A program made the position numbers and the translations under genes. A stretch of 64,000 nt of DNA from an uncultured Sutterella sp. Lineage in GTDB: Bacteria; Pseudomonadota; Gammaproteobacteria; Burkholderiales; Burkholderiaceae_F. Where the stretch lies: NCBI GenBank assembly GCA_905197905.1, contig CAJKAP010000010.1, positions 1-64,000 on the forward strand. Reading direction: 5' to 3'. The notes beneath the pieces were generated by a model. The model was not told where the DNA came from, searched no databases, and was given only the letters and a program-made list of their open reading frames with translations. This document shows, one piece after another, positions 1 through 7,478 of this stretch (position 1 is its first letter; every line of letters starts with the position of its first letter).

Positions 1-356
1 GAACAGCCCGGATTTACCGGGCTGTTACATTTTGAAACAGGCTGCGTTCGCCGTGTCATCACCCCAATGCTCATGACTGAAGTCGGATTGTAATAAACCA
101 AAATTCGCCAAAAAAAGAGCGGATTGGTTAAATCTGCTACCAAACAAATCATGCCTAGCAAAATCATGACTAAAGCAACAACGCTTGCCGCCTGCAAAAG
201 GGGCGTCACACGTTCCTCGCCAGTCAGTTTGCGCATCGTGAGAACCACCCCCATTGCGCCACCAGAAATGCCTGCTAAAAAGAGATACACCGCAATTGGC
301 CACGGCCAGGCTACACCCTGAGTGAGCCCAATGGCAAAGTCAAGACTTCCATCCAT
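1..356 (-). pseudogene. NrfD-like membrane anchor, N-terminal fragment (partial, probably truncated)
   Basis: The first ~95 codons read as an NrfD/polysulfide reductase anchor: WPWPIAVYLFLAG, then SGGAMG, a second hydrophobic segment and YYNPTSVMS. Such proteins anchor Fe-S and catalytic subunits in the membrane and exchange electrons with quinone. The start has a good site (AAGGAG) and lies 2 bases after the upstream Fe-S gene, so it belongs to the same operon. After the SVMS motif the frame loses NrfD character: it reads TRRTQPVSKC and runs through the edge hairpin instead of entering the next membrane helix. A full NrfD has about 300 residues or more. I infer a truncation by deletion or frameshift, but an assembly edge cannot be excluded. 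Confidence 0.6.
2..26 (-). terminator. hairpin at left edge, probable terminator
   Basis: A perfect 10-bp stem (AACAGCCCGG / CCGGGCTGTT) with a 5-base loop sits at the window edge. Read on the minus strand it follows the truncated nrfD-like frame, and one alternative frame stops (TAA) directly against the stem. The T-run that would confirm an intrinsic terminator lies outside the window. Confidence 0.55.
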
Positions 357-358
357 TC

Positions 359-1030
359 TTAGACTCCTTGTTTAACAATAGGGATATAACGCAATTGCGG
401 CTCTGTCCCTAACCAGGGACGGATACGCACGCTGTCTTTAACAGCTAGCAACTTAGAAACAAAACTATTGGGATCGTTTAAGTCACCAAACTCTAGCGCG
501 TGGAAACGACAGCTTTCTACGCAAGCAGGAATTTCCCCTGCTGCGAGATTGCGTTTATGCATACAGAAGTCGCAATTGTCCGCTACATCGGTTTCTTCAT
601 TCATATAGCGAGCGTTATAGGGGCAAGCCGTAATGCAGTACTTGCAACCCACGCATCTACTTGTGTTCATCGTCACGATGCCTGTTTCAGGATCGTGGTG
701 ACAGGCCTGCGTTGGGCAAACCTTGACGCAAGGCGAATCAATGCACTGTTGGCATGACACGCGAATGTAGTGACGTTCTTTGGTGGGTGCACGCTGCAGA
801 ATCACACGAGAGCGTCCTGGCGGTAAATGGTGGGTATGGTTACAAGCAATTTTGCATTCCCCACACCCTACGCACTTGTTCTGGTCAAAGACCATCACAT
901 AGTGTGGCTTTTTCCCTCCGCCAGTACGACCAGTGTTGGAGCATCCTGCTAGAGATATCACTACCAACCCGCCTGCTAGGCTCATTGTGTTCGTCACAAA
1001 GGCGCGTCGAGAGAGTTTCTTTTCATTCAT
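359..1030 (-). CDS. exported four-cluster ferredoxin-like subunit (NrfC/YdhX type)
   Basis: A 223-residue electron-transfer subunit. The chosen ATG has a GGAG site and begins MNEKKLSRRAFV, a twin-arginine signal; a longer upstream frame lacks this logic. The signal ends near an SLAGCSN lipobox-like site. Cysteine groups CVGCGECKIACN, CQQCIDSPCVKVCP, CVGCKYCITACP and CDFC...CVESC would bind four [4Fe-4S] clusters, as in NrfC, TtrB and PsrB. By family knowledge it passes electrons between the NrfD-type membrane protein and periplasmic redox partners. It is fifth in the leftward operon led by the oxidoreductase, in the place of ydhX in E. coli ydhYVWXUT. Confidence 0.85.
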   Translation of the reverse strand: MNEKKLSRRAFVTNTMSLAGGLVVISLAGCSNTGRTGGGKKPHYVMVFDQNKCVGCGECKIACNHTHHLPPGRSRVILQRAPTKERHYIRVSCQQCIDSPCVKVCPTQACHHDPETGIVTMNTSRCVGCKYCITACPYNARYMNEETDVADNCDFCMHKRNLAAGEIPACVESCRFHALEFGDLNDPNSFVSKLLAVKDSVRIRPWLGTEPQLRYIPIVKQGV

Positions 1031-1091
1031 TATCAGTCTCCGAGAATGGAGGCAAGGGCTATAAGGGGTCCGCCCTCTACCTCCAGCACTT

Positions 1092-2153
1092 TTAATGCGC
1101 ACGAGCGGGTTTCTTGTCTTGATACCCTGCCGCATCAATGATCGACTGAGCTTTGGTGATGTAACCCACGCCTGTCGTCGCGCGATCTAAGAGGTAACGG
1201 GGGGCATGCACACCCCAAGAACCGTCTTTTTTGAGCTGATCATGAATTTCTTGTGCTTTATCGAGCATCAAACGTACTTCTGTCTGCTCGGAAGGCGTCA
1301 ACTTCGTGACTTCGAGCAAGCGCGCAATGCGTTCGAGCCCCAGGCCAATTTGCTGCCAAAAGTCTTTCACTGGTTTTTGCCACTTCGCGATTTCTTCAGC
1401 TACTGCCTCTGGCGTGGCATAGTGCAACCCTTCGTCCAAAGTAGAAGTCGCTGGACTGTGACAACCACGGCCTTCACCAGAAAGCATATGATCGCCCGGC
1501 GTCGCACGAGAACAAGACCACATCACATCAACGTAGGCATAACCGTCCTTATCAACCGCCCACTGCCAGCTGTCTTTGTCTTGCGTTGCCTTGGCATTTT
1601 CTAAACGCACATAAGAGAGTGCTTTGGGATCAATATTGATTTTGTAGAAATGAGCGCGACGTACCGCGTCGTACTGCGGGCTCTTATCGCCAGGCTTATA
1701 GTTTCCCGGCGAAGGCATATTGGGCATGTGGCATGCCGTACACTGAATTTTGGCGTGTGTGTCCGTTTTCTTAAACACTTCAGCCTGAGTAGTATGGCAA
1801 TCTCCACAGTTTTTGCGCATCTCTGGTGCCGTTACAGGAAGCATCCAATCCGGTGTTTTAAACGACTTCGGATCATGACAAGTCACACAAGTTACGCCCT
1901 TTTGCGAATGCACGGTGAGGGAGTGTTGTGTGAGCTTTTCGTTATAGACAGGTGCCAGCGCTTTTTTCTTCTCTTCACTCGTTTGCGGCACCTCATGGCG
2001 CCCTTCTGTAAGGTTAAGAGAAGCAATAAACTCTGGTTTGTTAGGCATATCAAAAGCAACAGGCGGATAGGGATCCGTTGCTGCAAAAGCCATATTTGTC
2101 AAAACCGTGCTAGCCATAAGCACACCGATTTTGAGAGAAAAATTCTTGGTCAT
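1092..2153 (-). CDS. multiheme c-type cytochrome, exported
   Basis: A 353-residue protein with a Sec signal (MTKNFSLKIGVLMAST... cleavage near AFA-A) and three classical heme sites: CVTCH (residues 89-93), CGDCH (116-120) and CTACH (138-142). A further Cys at 214 and a Cys-His at 231-232 form a CX16CH arrangement that could hold an unusual extra heme. The start has an AAGGA site. It lies inside the oxidoreductase operon, where E. coli has no cytochrome c, so it probably carries electrons between the Fe-S proteins and the NrfD-type anchor or a periplasmic partner. Its exact family was not recognised. Confidence 0.8.
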   Translation of the reverse strand: MTKNFSLKIGVLMASTVLTNMAFAATDPYPPVAFDMPNKPEFIASLNLTEGRHEVPQTSEEKKKALAPVYNEKLTQHSLTVHSQKGVTCVTCHDPKSFKTPDWMLPVTAPEMRKNCGDCHTTQAEVFKKTDTHAKIQCTACHMPNMPSPGNYKPGDKSPQYDAVRRAHFYKINIDPKALSYVRLENAKATQDKDSWQWAVDKDGYAYVDVMWSCSRATPGDHMLSGEGRGCHSPATSTLDEGLHYATPEAVAEEIAKWQKPVKDFWQQIGLGLERIARLLEVTKLTPSEQTEVRLMLDKAQEIHDQLKKDGSWGVHAPRYLLDRATTGVGYITKAQSIIDAAGYQDKKPARAH

Positions 2154-2209
2154 ATCAAATCCTTTTATTACTCAGTCTTCTCAAAAGAGAATTCCGTAAC
2201 CCCTTCTCT

Positions 2210-3067
2210 TTAGGGATTGTCTGGAATACCAACATCGATGTGCTCTGCCAAAAAGTCAGCGTAGTCATCGTCGAGATACATGGACGAGTAAAGAAAAACG
2301 TTGCCGAGTGAGCTTTGGGTGAAACGAATGTCTTGACTTTCAGGGTCATCTGCCATTGCCTTCAATACCGCCTCAATATCTTCGGGACTCATGTTGAAAG
2401 GAGGGTCTGAAAACATTGCAATCGAAGCAGGGCGCGGATAAAGACGCGAACTATCACGAATCGTCTCCCGCACCTGCACCATTGGGTTGTTCTGTGCGCT
2501 TAAAAGTCGAGCGTATGACTGGGAGAGCAAAGGTTTGTAGTGCAAATACACCACGTGATCCCAGGCCTCAAAGCGAGCCAAACCAAACTCTCCTGAAAGA
2601 GCGGCCTCGAGCACGGCTTCATAGTATTCAGGGGTGATTTCTCGCACTGTTTCTTCGCTTTCATCAGGTTGCGCTGCCGCTACCTCTGCAATGTTCCCTT
2701 CCAAAAGAGAGCGCAATAACTCACGACGGGTAAGGACCTTGCGTTGTTCTCTGGTTGTTGGGGGTAGCGCTTCATCTTTTTTGCCTTTCTCACGAATGGG
2801 AATAGACAAATTCGGGTTCGCTGCTAATTTTTCGCGAAAGTACTCATCTGTACTTTTCTGCATTTGTGCTAGCAATGCAGCTCTCGTTGGAGCCTGAGCT
2901 TTTGCCGCGGCCTCTTTGAATCGATCAAACAATTCAGTATCGAGCGTGAGCTTCACCTCATCGCTATCCTTGGCCACAAGATCAATAAGCAAGAGCACAT
3001 CTGCGCGAAATCTTGGGAGACGATCTTCTTCTGCGTTTTCTGCAGGGCTAAGCACTACTTCAGTCAT
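2210..3067 (-). CDS. protein of unknown function in the oxidoreductase operon (ydhW position)
   Basis: A 285-residue acidic, soluble protein with no signal peptide, membrane segment or cysteine motif. I do not recognise a domain. It starts with a good AAGGTG site 17 bases after the oxidoreductase stop. Its place directly after the YdhV-like gene matches ydhW (about 215 residues) in E. coli ydhYVWXUT. The agreement is by position only; I saw no sequence match. The C-terminal third (FSDPPFNMSPEDIEAVL onward) looks the most ordered. A role as chaperone or assembly factor for the tungsten or molybdenum enzyme is possible but unsupported. Confidence 0.7.
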   Translation of the reverse strand: MTEVVLSPAENAEEDRLPRFRADVLLLIDLVAKDSDEVKLTLDTELFDRFKEAAAKAQAPTRAALLAQMQKSTDEYFREKLAANPNLSIPIREKGKKDEALPPTTREQRKVLTRRELLRSLLEGNIAEVAAAQPDESEETVREITPEYYEAVLEAALSGEFGLARFEAWDHVVYLHYKPLLSQSYARLLSAQNNPMVQVRETIRDSSRLYPRPASIAMFSDPPFNMSPEDIEAVLKAMADDPESQDIRFTQSSLGNVFLYSSMYLDDDYADFLAEHIDVGIPDNP

Positions 3068-3084
3068 AATTTCACCTTTTCCGC

Positions 3085-5193
3085 TTAACCTAAAAGACCC
3101 TCTTTCTTTAACGTGTCTGCGACATAGCCCAAATCAAACTCTTCGCAAGCCTTGCGGGTGACAGCACCCGTTTTTTCGTTAAAGCCCATCACGTCGTAGA
3201 AAAGATCAAAGCTCTTTTCAATATCATCACGATCCATACGAATCGTTCCTTTCGTGAAAGGAGCGCGGTTCTTTTTGTCTTCAAAAATCCATTCGGGATA
3301 GCGGTCATGCTTCATGCGCATATCTGCCGTTTTCAATTGACGCATGGTGTAGGCACGTTCAAGCACAAAAGCACGTAACCCGGCTTTGTCTAAATCAGCC
3401 TGCGTCCAACCACGACCTGTGACAGCGTTGTAGAGCTTGCTCTCAATTTCCACATCACCCACATAACCATCTTCCTTATTCGGAGAGGTGTACCAAGGTG
3501 CCGACCAAGAACAAAGCCCCAACATATCATGGAGCTCTTTGCGAGCAACAATCCAACGTAAGCGTTGCATCTTCCAGCGATTCGTAGGTTTATAGTCTCC
3601 AATCGCATCAACGGAGTCAGGACTACCCCAGAATTTGGCAGCGATTTTCTTTTGAACGTCAATCGGCAAACCTGAACTCGTGAAATTCACCCCGCCGTGG
3701 CACATCGGATCACGGTTATAGAGCGAATTCAGAACGCAACCCGCCTGACCATCAGATTCGTTAGCGTGGTGCTTCGGATGGGAAAGATTCCAGTAAGCGG
3801 TTGAATGATCCTGCTGCCACTCCGACTCTGGAATACCAAAGTGATTCAACATTGCTCCCGTTCCTTCACCTAACCAATAGCCCATTTCGCCTTTGCGATA
3901 AGCTATACGAGGTAAAAGATCGTGCAGAACATTGGGATCGCAATCATCAATAGCCTTCCAATCAAAGCCTTCGTACTCTTCCTTCGAGAGGAACTTCTTC
4001 CAATAGTCTTTCTTGATAAAGGTGCACCAATCGCGGTGCAATTGACCATAGTTACACCAGATCCCCCAGTCATCCATGATTTGGATGCCTACTAAGGACG
4101 CGGGACGGCTACGGGGATCGGTCTTCGAATTAGCAATTTTCGGGAAGAAGCGACGCCCAAAGTACAAGGCCATGCACGTTTGTTCGGTAATCGGATTAAC
4201 GTGATATTTCGCGGCCGTTTCATCGTCACGCATCACAGAGTAACAGCGGATTGGGCAGGCATAGCAGCCCGTATTGCGAACTACATAGTTCCAAGAATCT
4301 GGTCCTAAGTAATGATCTGCCGCGCAAGTACGATAGGCAATACGATTAAGGTTACGCATATCACTTGTCAAAGTGATCGGAGGGTTAGCAGCGCCCCATA
4401 CGCGTCCAGGCATTCCCGACCAACGGCTACCAGGATTGGAATATTCAAAAAGAGGGTTGGGATACTTTGGCACTACCGTCTGCGTCACAGCCCCCAAGAG
4501 AGCACGATTGCGATCGCAGAGTTTTTCCCAATCTTCAGGTTTGGCATGGATATGGATAGCTTGATTGCCCTGAACAACAATGCCTTTAAGCATCTTGGCA
4601 CCCAAAATACCACCAATCCCCCCAGCACTGTGACTCTTCGCAGAAAGAAGAATCGACATGGGCACCTTGTTTTCGCCAGCTGGTCCAATCACTGAAACAC
4701 TTGCCTCAGGACTTGTATTCTGAACTAAGATTTCACTCGAACGTCGAGTGCCCTGCCCCCAAATAAAAGTGGCATCGCGAATTTCCACTTTGTGGTTGTG
4801 AATATACAAGTACACTGGTTTGTTACTAGCGCCTTCAATAATCAAGAAGTCCCAGCCTGCATACTTCAACTTATGAGCAAAGTCTCCACCCATATGAGCA
4901 GAGCAAACCATAGGCACTGGCCAAGAGGTTGGGAAAATGGTTGTCACCGCAGTACGGCCAGAGCAAACAGCAGCTGTACCAGAAAGGGGACCTGGAGCAA
5001 AAATAAGTTTATTGGCTGCATCAAATGGGTGAGTTTCTGGAGGAACTTCGTCCCACAAAACTTTGTAGCCTAAACCCGTACCACCGACAAATGCTTCATA
5101 GGTCGGGAAAGTCGGCACTTCCGTAGTTTCGCCAGTTGAAAGATTGACACGAAGACCTTTGCCCGTGTACCCATAACGTTTTTTGGCTTGCAT
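3085..5193 (-). CDS. ydhV: aldehyde ferredoxin oxidoreductase-like enzyme (YdhV type)
   Basis: A 702-residue protein of the tungsten/molybdenum aldehyde oxidoreductase family, close in length and sequence to E. coli YdhV (700 residues). Shared landmarks include LRVNLSTGETT, FVGGTGLGYKVLWDEVPP, AHMGGDFAHKLKYAGWDF and NTGCYACPIRCYS, whose cysteines fit the [4Fe-4S] ligands beside the bis-pterin cofactor. There is no signal peptide. The substrate of this branch is not established; the classical family oxidises aldehydes to acids with ferredoxin. It is second in an operon with two exported Fe-S proteins, a cytochrome c and an NrfD anchor, which suggests coupling to a respiratory chain. Confidence 0.88.
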   Translation of the reverse strand: MQAKKRYGYTGKGLRVNLSTGETTEVPTFPTYEAFVGGTGLGYKVLWDEVPPETHPFDAANKLIFAPGPLSGTAAVCSGRTAVTTIFPTSWPVPMVCSAHMGGDFAHKLKYAGWDFLIIEGASNKPVYLYIHNHKVEIRDATFIWGQGTRRSSEILVQNTSPEASVSVIGPAGENKVPMSILLSAKSHSAGGIGGILGAKMLKGIVVQGNQAIHIHAKPEDWEKLCDRNRALLGAVTQTVVPKYPNPLFEYSNPGSRWSGMPGRVWGAANPPITLTSDMRNLNRIAYRTCAADHYLGPDSWNYVVRNTGCYACPIRCYSVMRDDETAAKYHVNPITEQTCMALYFGRRFFPKIANSKTDPRSRPASLVGIQIMDDWGIWCNYGQLHRDWCTFIKKDYWKKFLSKEEYEGFDWKAIDDCDPNVLHDLLPRIAYRKGEMGYWLGEGTGAMLNHFGIPESEWQQDHSTAYWNLSHPKHHANESDGQAGCVLNSLYNRDPMCHGGVNFTSSGLPIDVQKKIAAKFWGSPDSVDAIGDYKPTNRWKMQRLRWIVARKELHDMLGLCSWSAPWYTSPNKEDGYVGDVEIESKLYNAVTGRGWTQADLDKAGLRAFVLERAYTMRQLKTADMRMKHDRYPEWIFEDKKNRAPFTKGTIRMDRDDIEKSFDLFYDVMGFNEKTGAVTRKACEEFDLGYVADTLKKEGLLG

Positions 5194-5222
5194 TGTGTTT
5201 TTTCCTTATCCGAAGAGAGCGA

Positions 5223-5927
5223 TTAACTGTGGCAGGCTGCACACTGATTGCGGTTTTCTTCTGGTAAATAACCGTGAGGGGTTGCTTTAGGCAATTCCTG
5301 CGTACGATCCATCCAGCTGACAAAACGAATGGCTTGAGCCGGGCATTCTTTGACACATTTTGGGTGACCTTTACAAAGATGGCACTTACTCGCCTTCTTT
5401 TCTTCTTCGTCAAAAGTCATCATTGCCCAAGGACAAGCCTTCTGGCAGAGGCGGCATCCAGTACACAGGTTGACATCAACAACACGAGCTCCAGTTTTGG
5501 GATCTGGTTTAATCGCACCTTGGGGACAAGCATTTGCACAAGGAACAGGATGAGGACACTGGCGGCAAGTATCTTGAGGCACAGTGCCATTACCCCAAAC
5601 GCCTTGGAACGGAGGCAAAACACCACTTCCAGTTCCTCCAAAAGGCATATTTCGGGCAATTTTGATACGAGCTAATTTGGGATCGGACTTCCCTTCATTA
5701 AATTCTGTACAGGCCAACTCACAACGTTGGCAATTCACACAAAGGTTGGGATCTCCGAGAATCAATCCGCCAGCCGTTTCCAAAATAATGTATGGGCGTT
5801 GACCAGGAGCGGCGCGTACCTGCGACATTGTTGTAAGGACAGCGCCCGCACTCGCAACTTTCAGAAAGCCACGACGTGTGAGGTCGGTTGGGAGATCGAG
5901 TTTCTCGAGGAGTTCTTTCACTCTCAT
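5223..5927 (-). CDS. ydhY: exported ferredoxin-like subunit (YdhY type) with C-terminal CxxCH
   Basis: A 234-residue Fe-S protein, first gene of the leftward operon. The chosen ATG (MRVKELLEKL) has a GGAGA site; an upstream in-frame ATG has none. A twin-arginine signal (TRRGFLKVAS) is followed by cysteine groups CVNCQRCELAC, CRQCPHPVPCANAC, CTGCRLCQKAC and CHLCKGHPKCVKEC, enough for four [4Fe-4S] clusters, as in E. coli YdhY. Unusually it ends NQCAACHS, a textbook heme-c attachment motif that YdhY lacks. It lies 29 bases from the oxidoreductase start. Electron transfer to or from the oxidoreductase is inferred. Confidence 0.85.
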   Translation of the reverse strand: MRVKELLEKLDLPTDLTRRGFLKVASAGAVLTTMSQVRAAPGQRPYIILETAGGLILGDPNLCVNCQRCELACTEFNEGKSDPKLARIKIARNMPFGGTGSGVLPPFQGVWGNGTVPQDTCRQCPHPVPCANACPQGAIKPDPKTGARVVDVNLCTGCRLCQKACPWAMMTFDEEEKKASKCHLCKGHPKCVKECPAQAIRFVSWMDRTQELPKATPHGYLPEENRNQCAACHS

Positions 5928-6294
5928 CGTTTTTCTCCAGATGATTATTTGGGGTCTGGACAAATTCATCGTCTTGGAGGTTGTTCACTTGATTGAATTT
6001 GTCCTTATGGGGTTTCACTGCGTCAGGTAAACAGGAATCAAAAACGCAGAGAAAAGCAAAGATCACTTGGAGTCTCTTTGCCTTAATGACATTGTCCAGA
6101 TTCAACTACTCGAGTAACCTGACACTTATCAACGCACCAATCTGAGAACTACTCGAGTAGTCTGAGAGAGGTCAATGGATGGGGAAATTGGGTTCGATGA
6201 GGGTATTGCATACTGGCACAATGAGACTATGTTTTTTATCTCCTTAAGGAAGAAGCAGTCTTTCTGACTGACGTATCCCTTCTTCCTTTTTTGT
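5928..6294. promoter_or_regulatory. divergent promoter region with two TACTCGAGTA palindromes
   Basis: The 367-base gap separates the leftward oxidoreductase operon from the rightward moeA-sensor-regulator genes. It holds TACTCGAGTA at 6107-6116 and CTACTCGAGTAG at 6149-6160, centres 43 bases apart, about four helical turns. Spaced palindromes between divergent operons beside a two-component system are likely binding sites for that regulator; this is inference. A partial copy (ACTACTCGAG) also occurs near 20473. Confidence 0.6.
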
Positions 6295-7476
6295 ATGGTC
6301 ATGCGCTATTTCGTTCTGAAACCTTTCCATATTCCTAAAGAATGGATTCAAGCCCGAGAAGCCACACTCCCCGTTGAGGAGTCTTTAGGACTCGTCCTAG
6401 CCAAGTCCGCTTTGGCTGAAACCGATATTCCTTCGGTCTCTTTTGCTAAACGTGATGGCTGGGCGGTATGCGCATCGGATTTAGACCTTTTAGGAACACG
6501 GATCCCGGTCGAGGGGTGTTGTAAAGCTGGTGATACGCCAACTTTGCTTGTACCAGGGACTGCTGTTCGGATTAATACTGGCGCCGCAATCCCACAAGGC
6601 GCGGATGCTGTGATTGCCTCATTAAATCCCGCTGACCGTACAGCTTTTCTTGCAGAAGTTGCCCAAGGAGAAAACATCGTTCCTCGCGCTAGTGATTGGC
6701 ATAAAGGAGAAGAAATTTTGCCAGCGGGCATTCGTGTTGGCGTAAGAGAGCTTGCACTCTTGACTGAGGCGAATATCACCCATATTCATGCCATTCTTAA
6801 ACCTCGTGTCACCATAGTTGCCACTGGTTCTGAAATTCAAGCAGGCTTTCATACCCAATGCTCCCACATCCAAAAACACAGCGGAAATGCCATCTACCTT
6901 TCTGCACTGATGCGTCGTATCGGTATAGAAGACACCAAGATTGTGACGATTCGAGATGACAAAGCAGAGCTCGCACAACTTTTACTCAATGAAGCTCAGC
7001 ATAGCGACCTCATCATTACGATCGGGGGTACTGGACGTGGAAGCTGTGATTTCACTCGACAAGCTCTTAATCTTGCTGGTGCCACTTTTATCCCACAACC
7101 TGCACTAGAAGAAAAACACCAACCTTTTGTCGTTGCTAAAATCCAAAACACCGCAATTTTAGGCCTACCAGGGAATCCTCTTGGTGTCATCATGATCACC
7201 CAAGGTGCTTTACTACAGGTGATGCGTAAAGCTTTCTTGTTGCCTGAGACGCCTCGTCGACGAGTTCAAGCACTTATTACAGAACCTATTGAAGATGGTG
7301 TTGTAGGAGATTTATGCGTTTCGCTCTACGAAACCGATGGTATTTATCAAGCTGAACCTGTCAAGAAAGGTAGTGGTTATAGCTATATTTTCTCTAGCGC
7401 TAATGGTATCGTGAAGCTTGTCGGTGCAGGCATCGCCCCAGGAGATAAAGTCACCGTTTCTATTTTCGACAATTAA
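6295..7476 (+). CDS. moeA: molybdopterin molybdenumtransferase, MoeA-like
   Basis: A 393-residue cytoplasmic enzyme of molybdenum (or tungsten) cofactor assembly, which inserts the metal into adenylated molybdopterin. It shows the MoeA landmarks AVRINTGAAIPQGADAV, the molybdopterin-binding fold (TIVATGSEI), GLPGNPLGV and a C-terminal beta domain. The usual GGVSVGxxD stretch is altered to GGTGRGSCD, keeping the final Asp. No clear ribosome site precedes the first ATG; ATG at 6301 is an alternative. The gene begins the operon divergent from the oxidoreductase and is followed 2 bases later by the sensor kinase, so it may supply cofactor to that enzyme. Confidence 0.85.
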   Translation: MVMRYFVLKPFHIPKEWIQAREATLPVEESLGLVLAKSALAETDIPSVSFAKRDGWAVCASDLDLLGTRIPVEGCCKAGDTPTLLVPGTAVRINTGAAIPQGADAVIASLNPADRTAFLAEVAQGENIVPRASDWHKGEEILPAGIRVGVRELALLTEANITHIHAILKPRVTIVATGSEIQAGFHTQCSHIQKHSGNAIYLSALMRRIGIEDTKIVTIRDDKAELAQLLLNEAQHSDLIITIGGTGRGSCDFTRQALNLAGATFIPQPALEEKHQPFVVAKIQNTAILGLPGNPLGVIMITQGALLQVMRKAFLLPETPRRRVQALITEPIEDGVVGDLCVSLYETDGIYQAEPVKKGSGYSYIFSSANGIVKLVGAGIAPGDKVTVSIFDN

Positions 7477-7478
7477 CG

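Noticed and set aside
25..303. A 92-codon frame on the minus strand at the left edge
   Set aside because: It is a different frame over the NrfD-like sequence; only the neighbouring frame shows membrane helices and family motifs.
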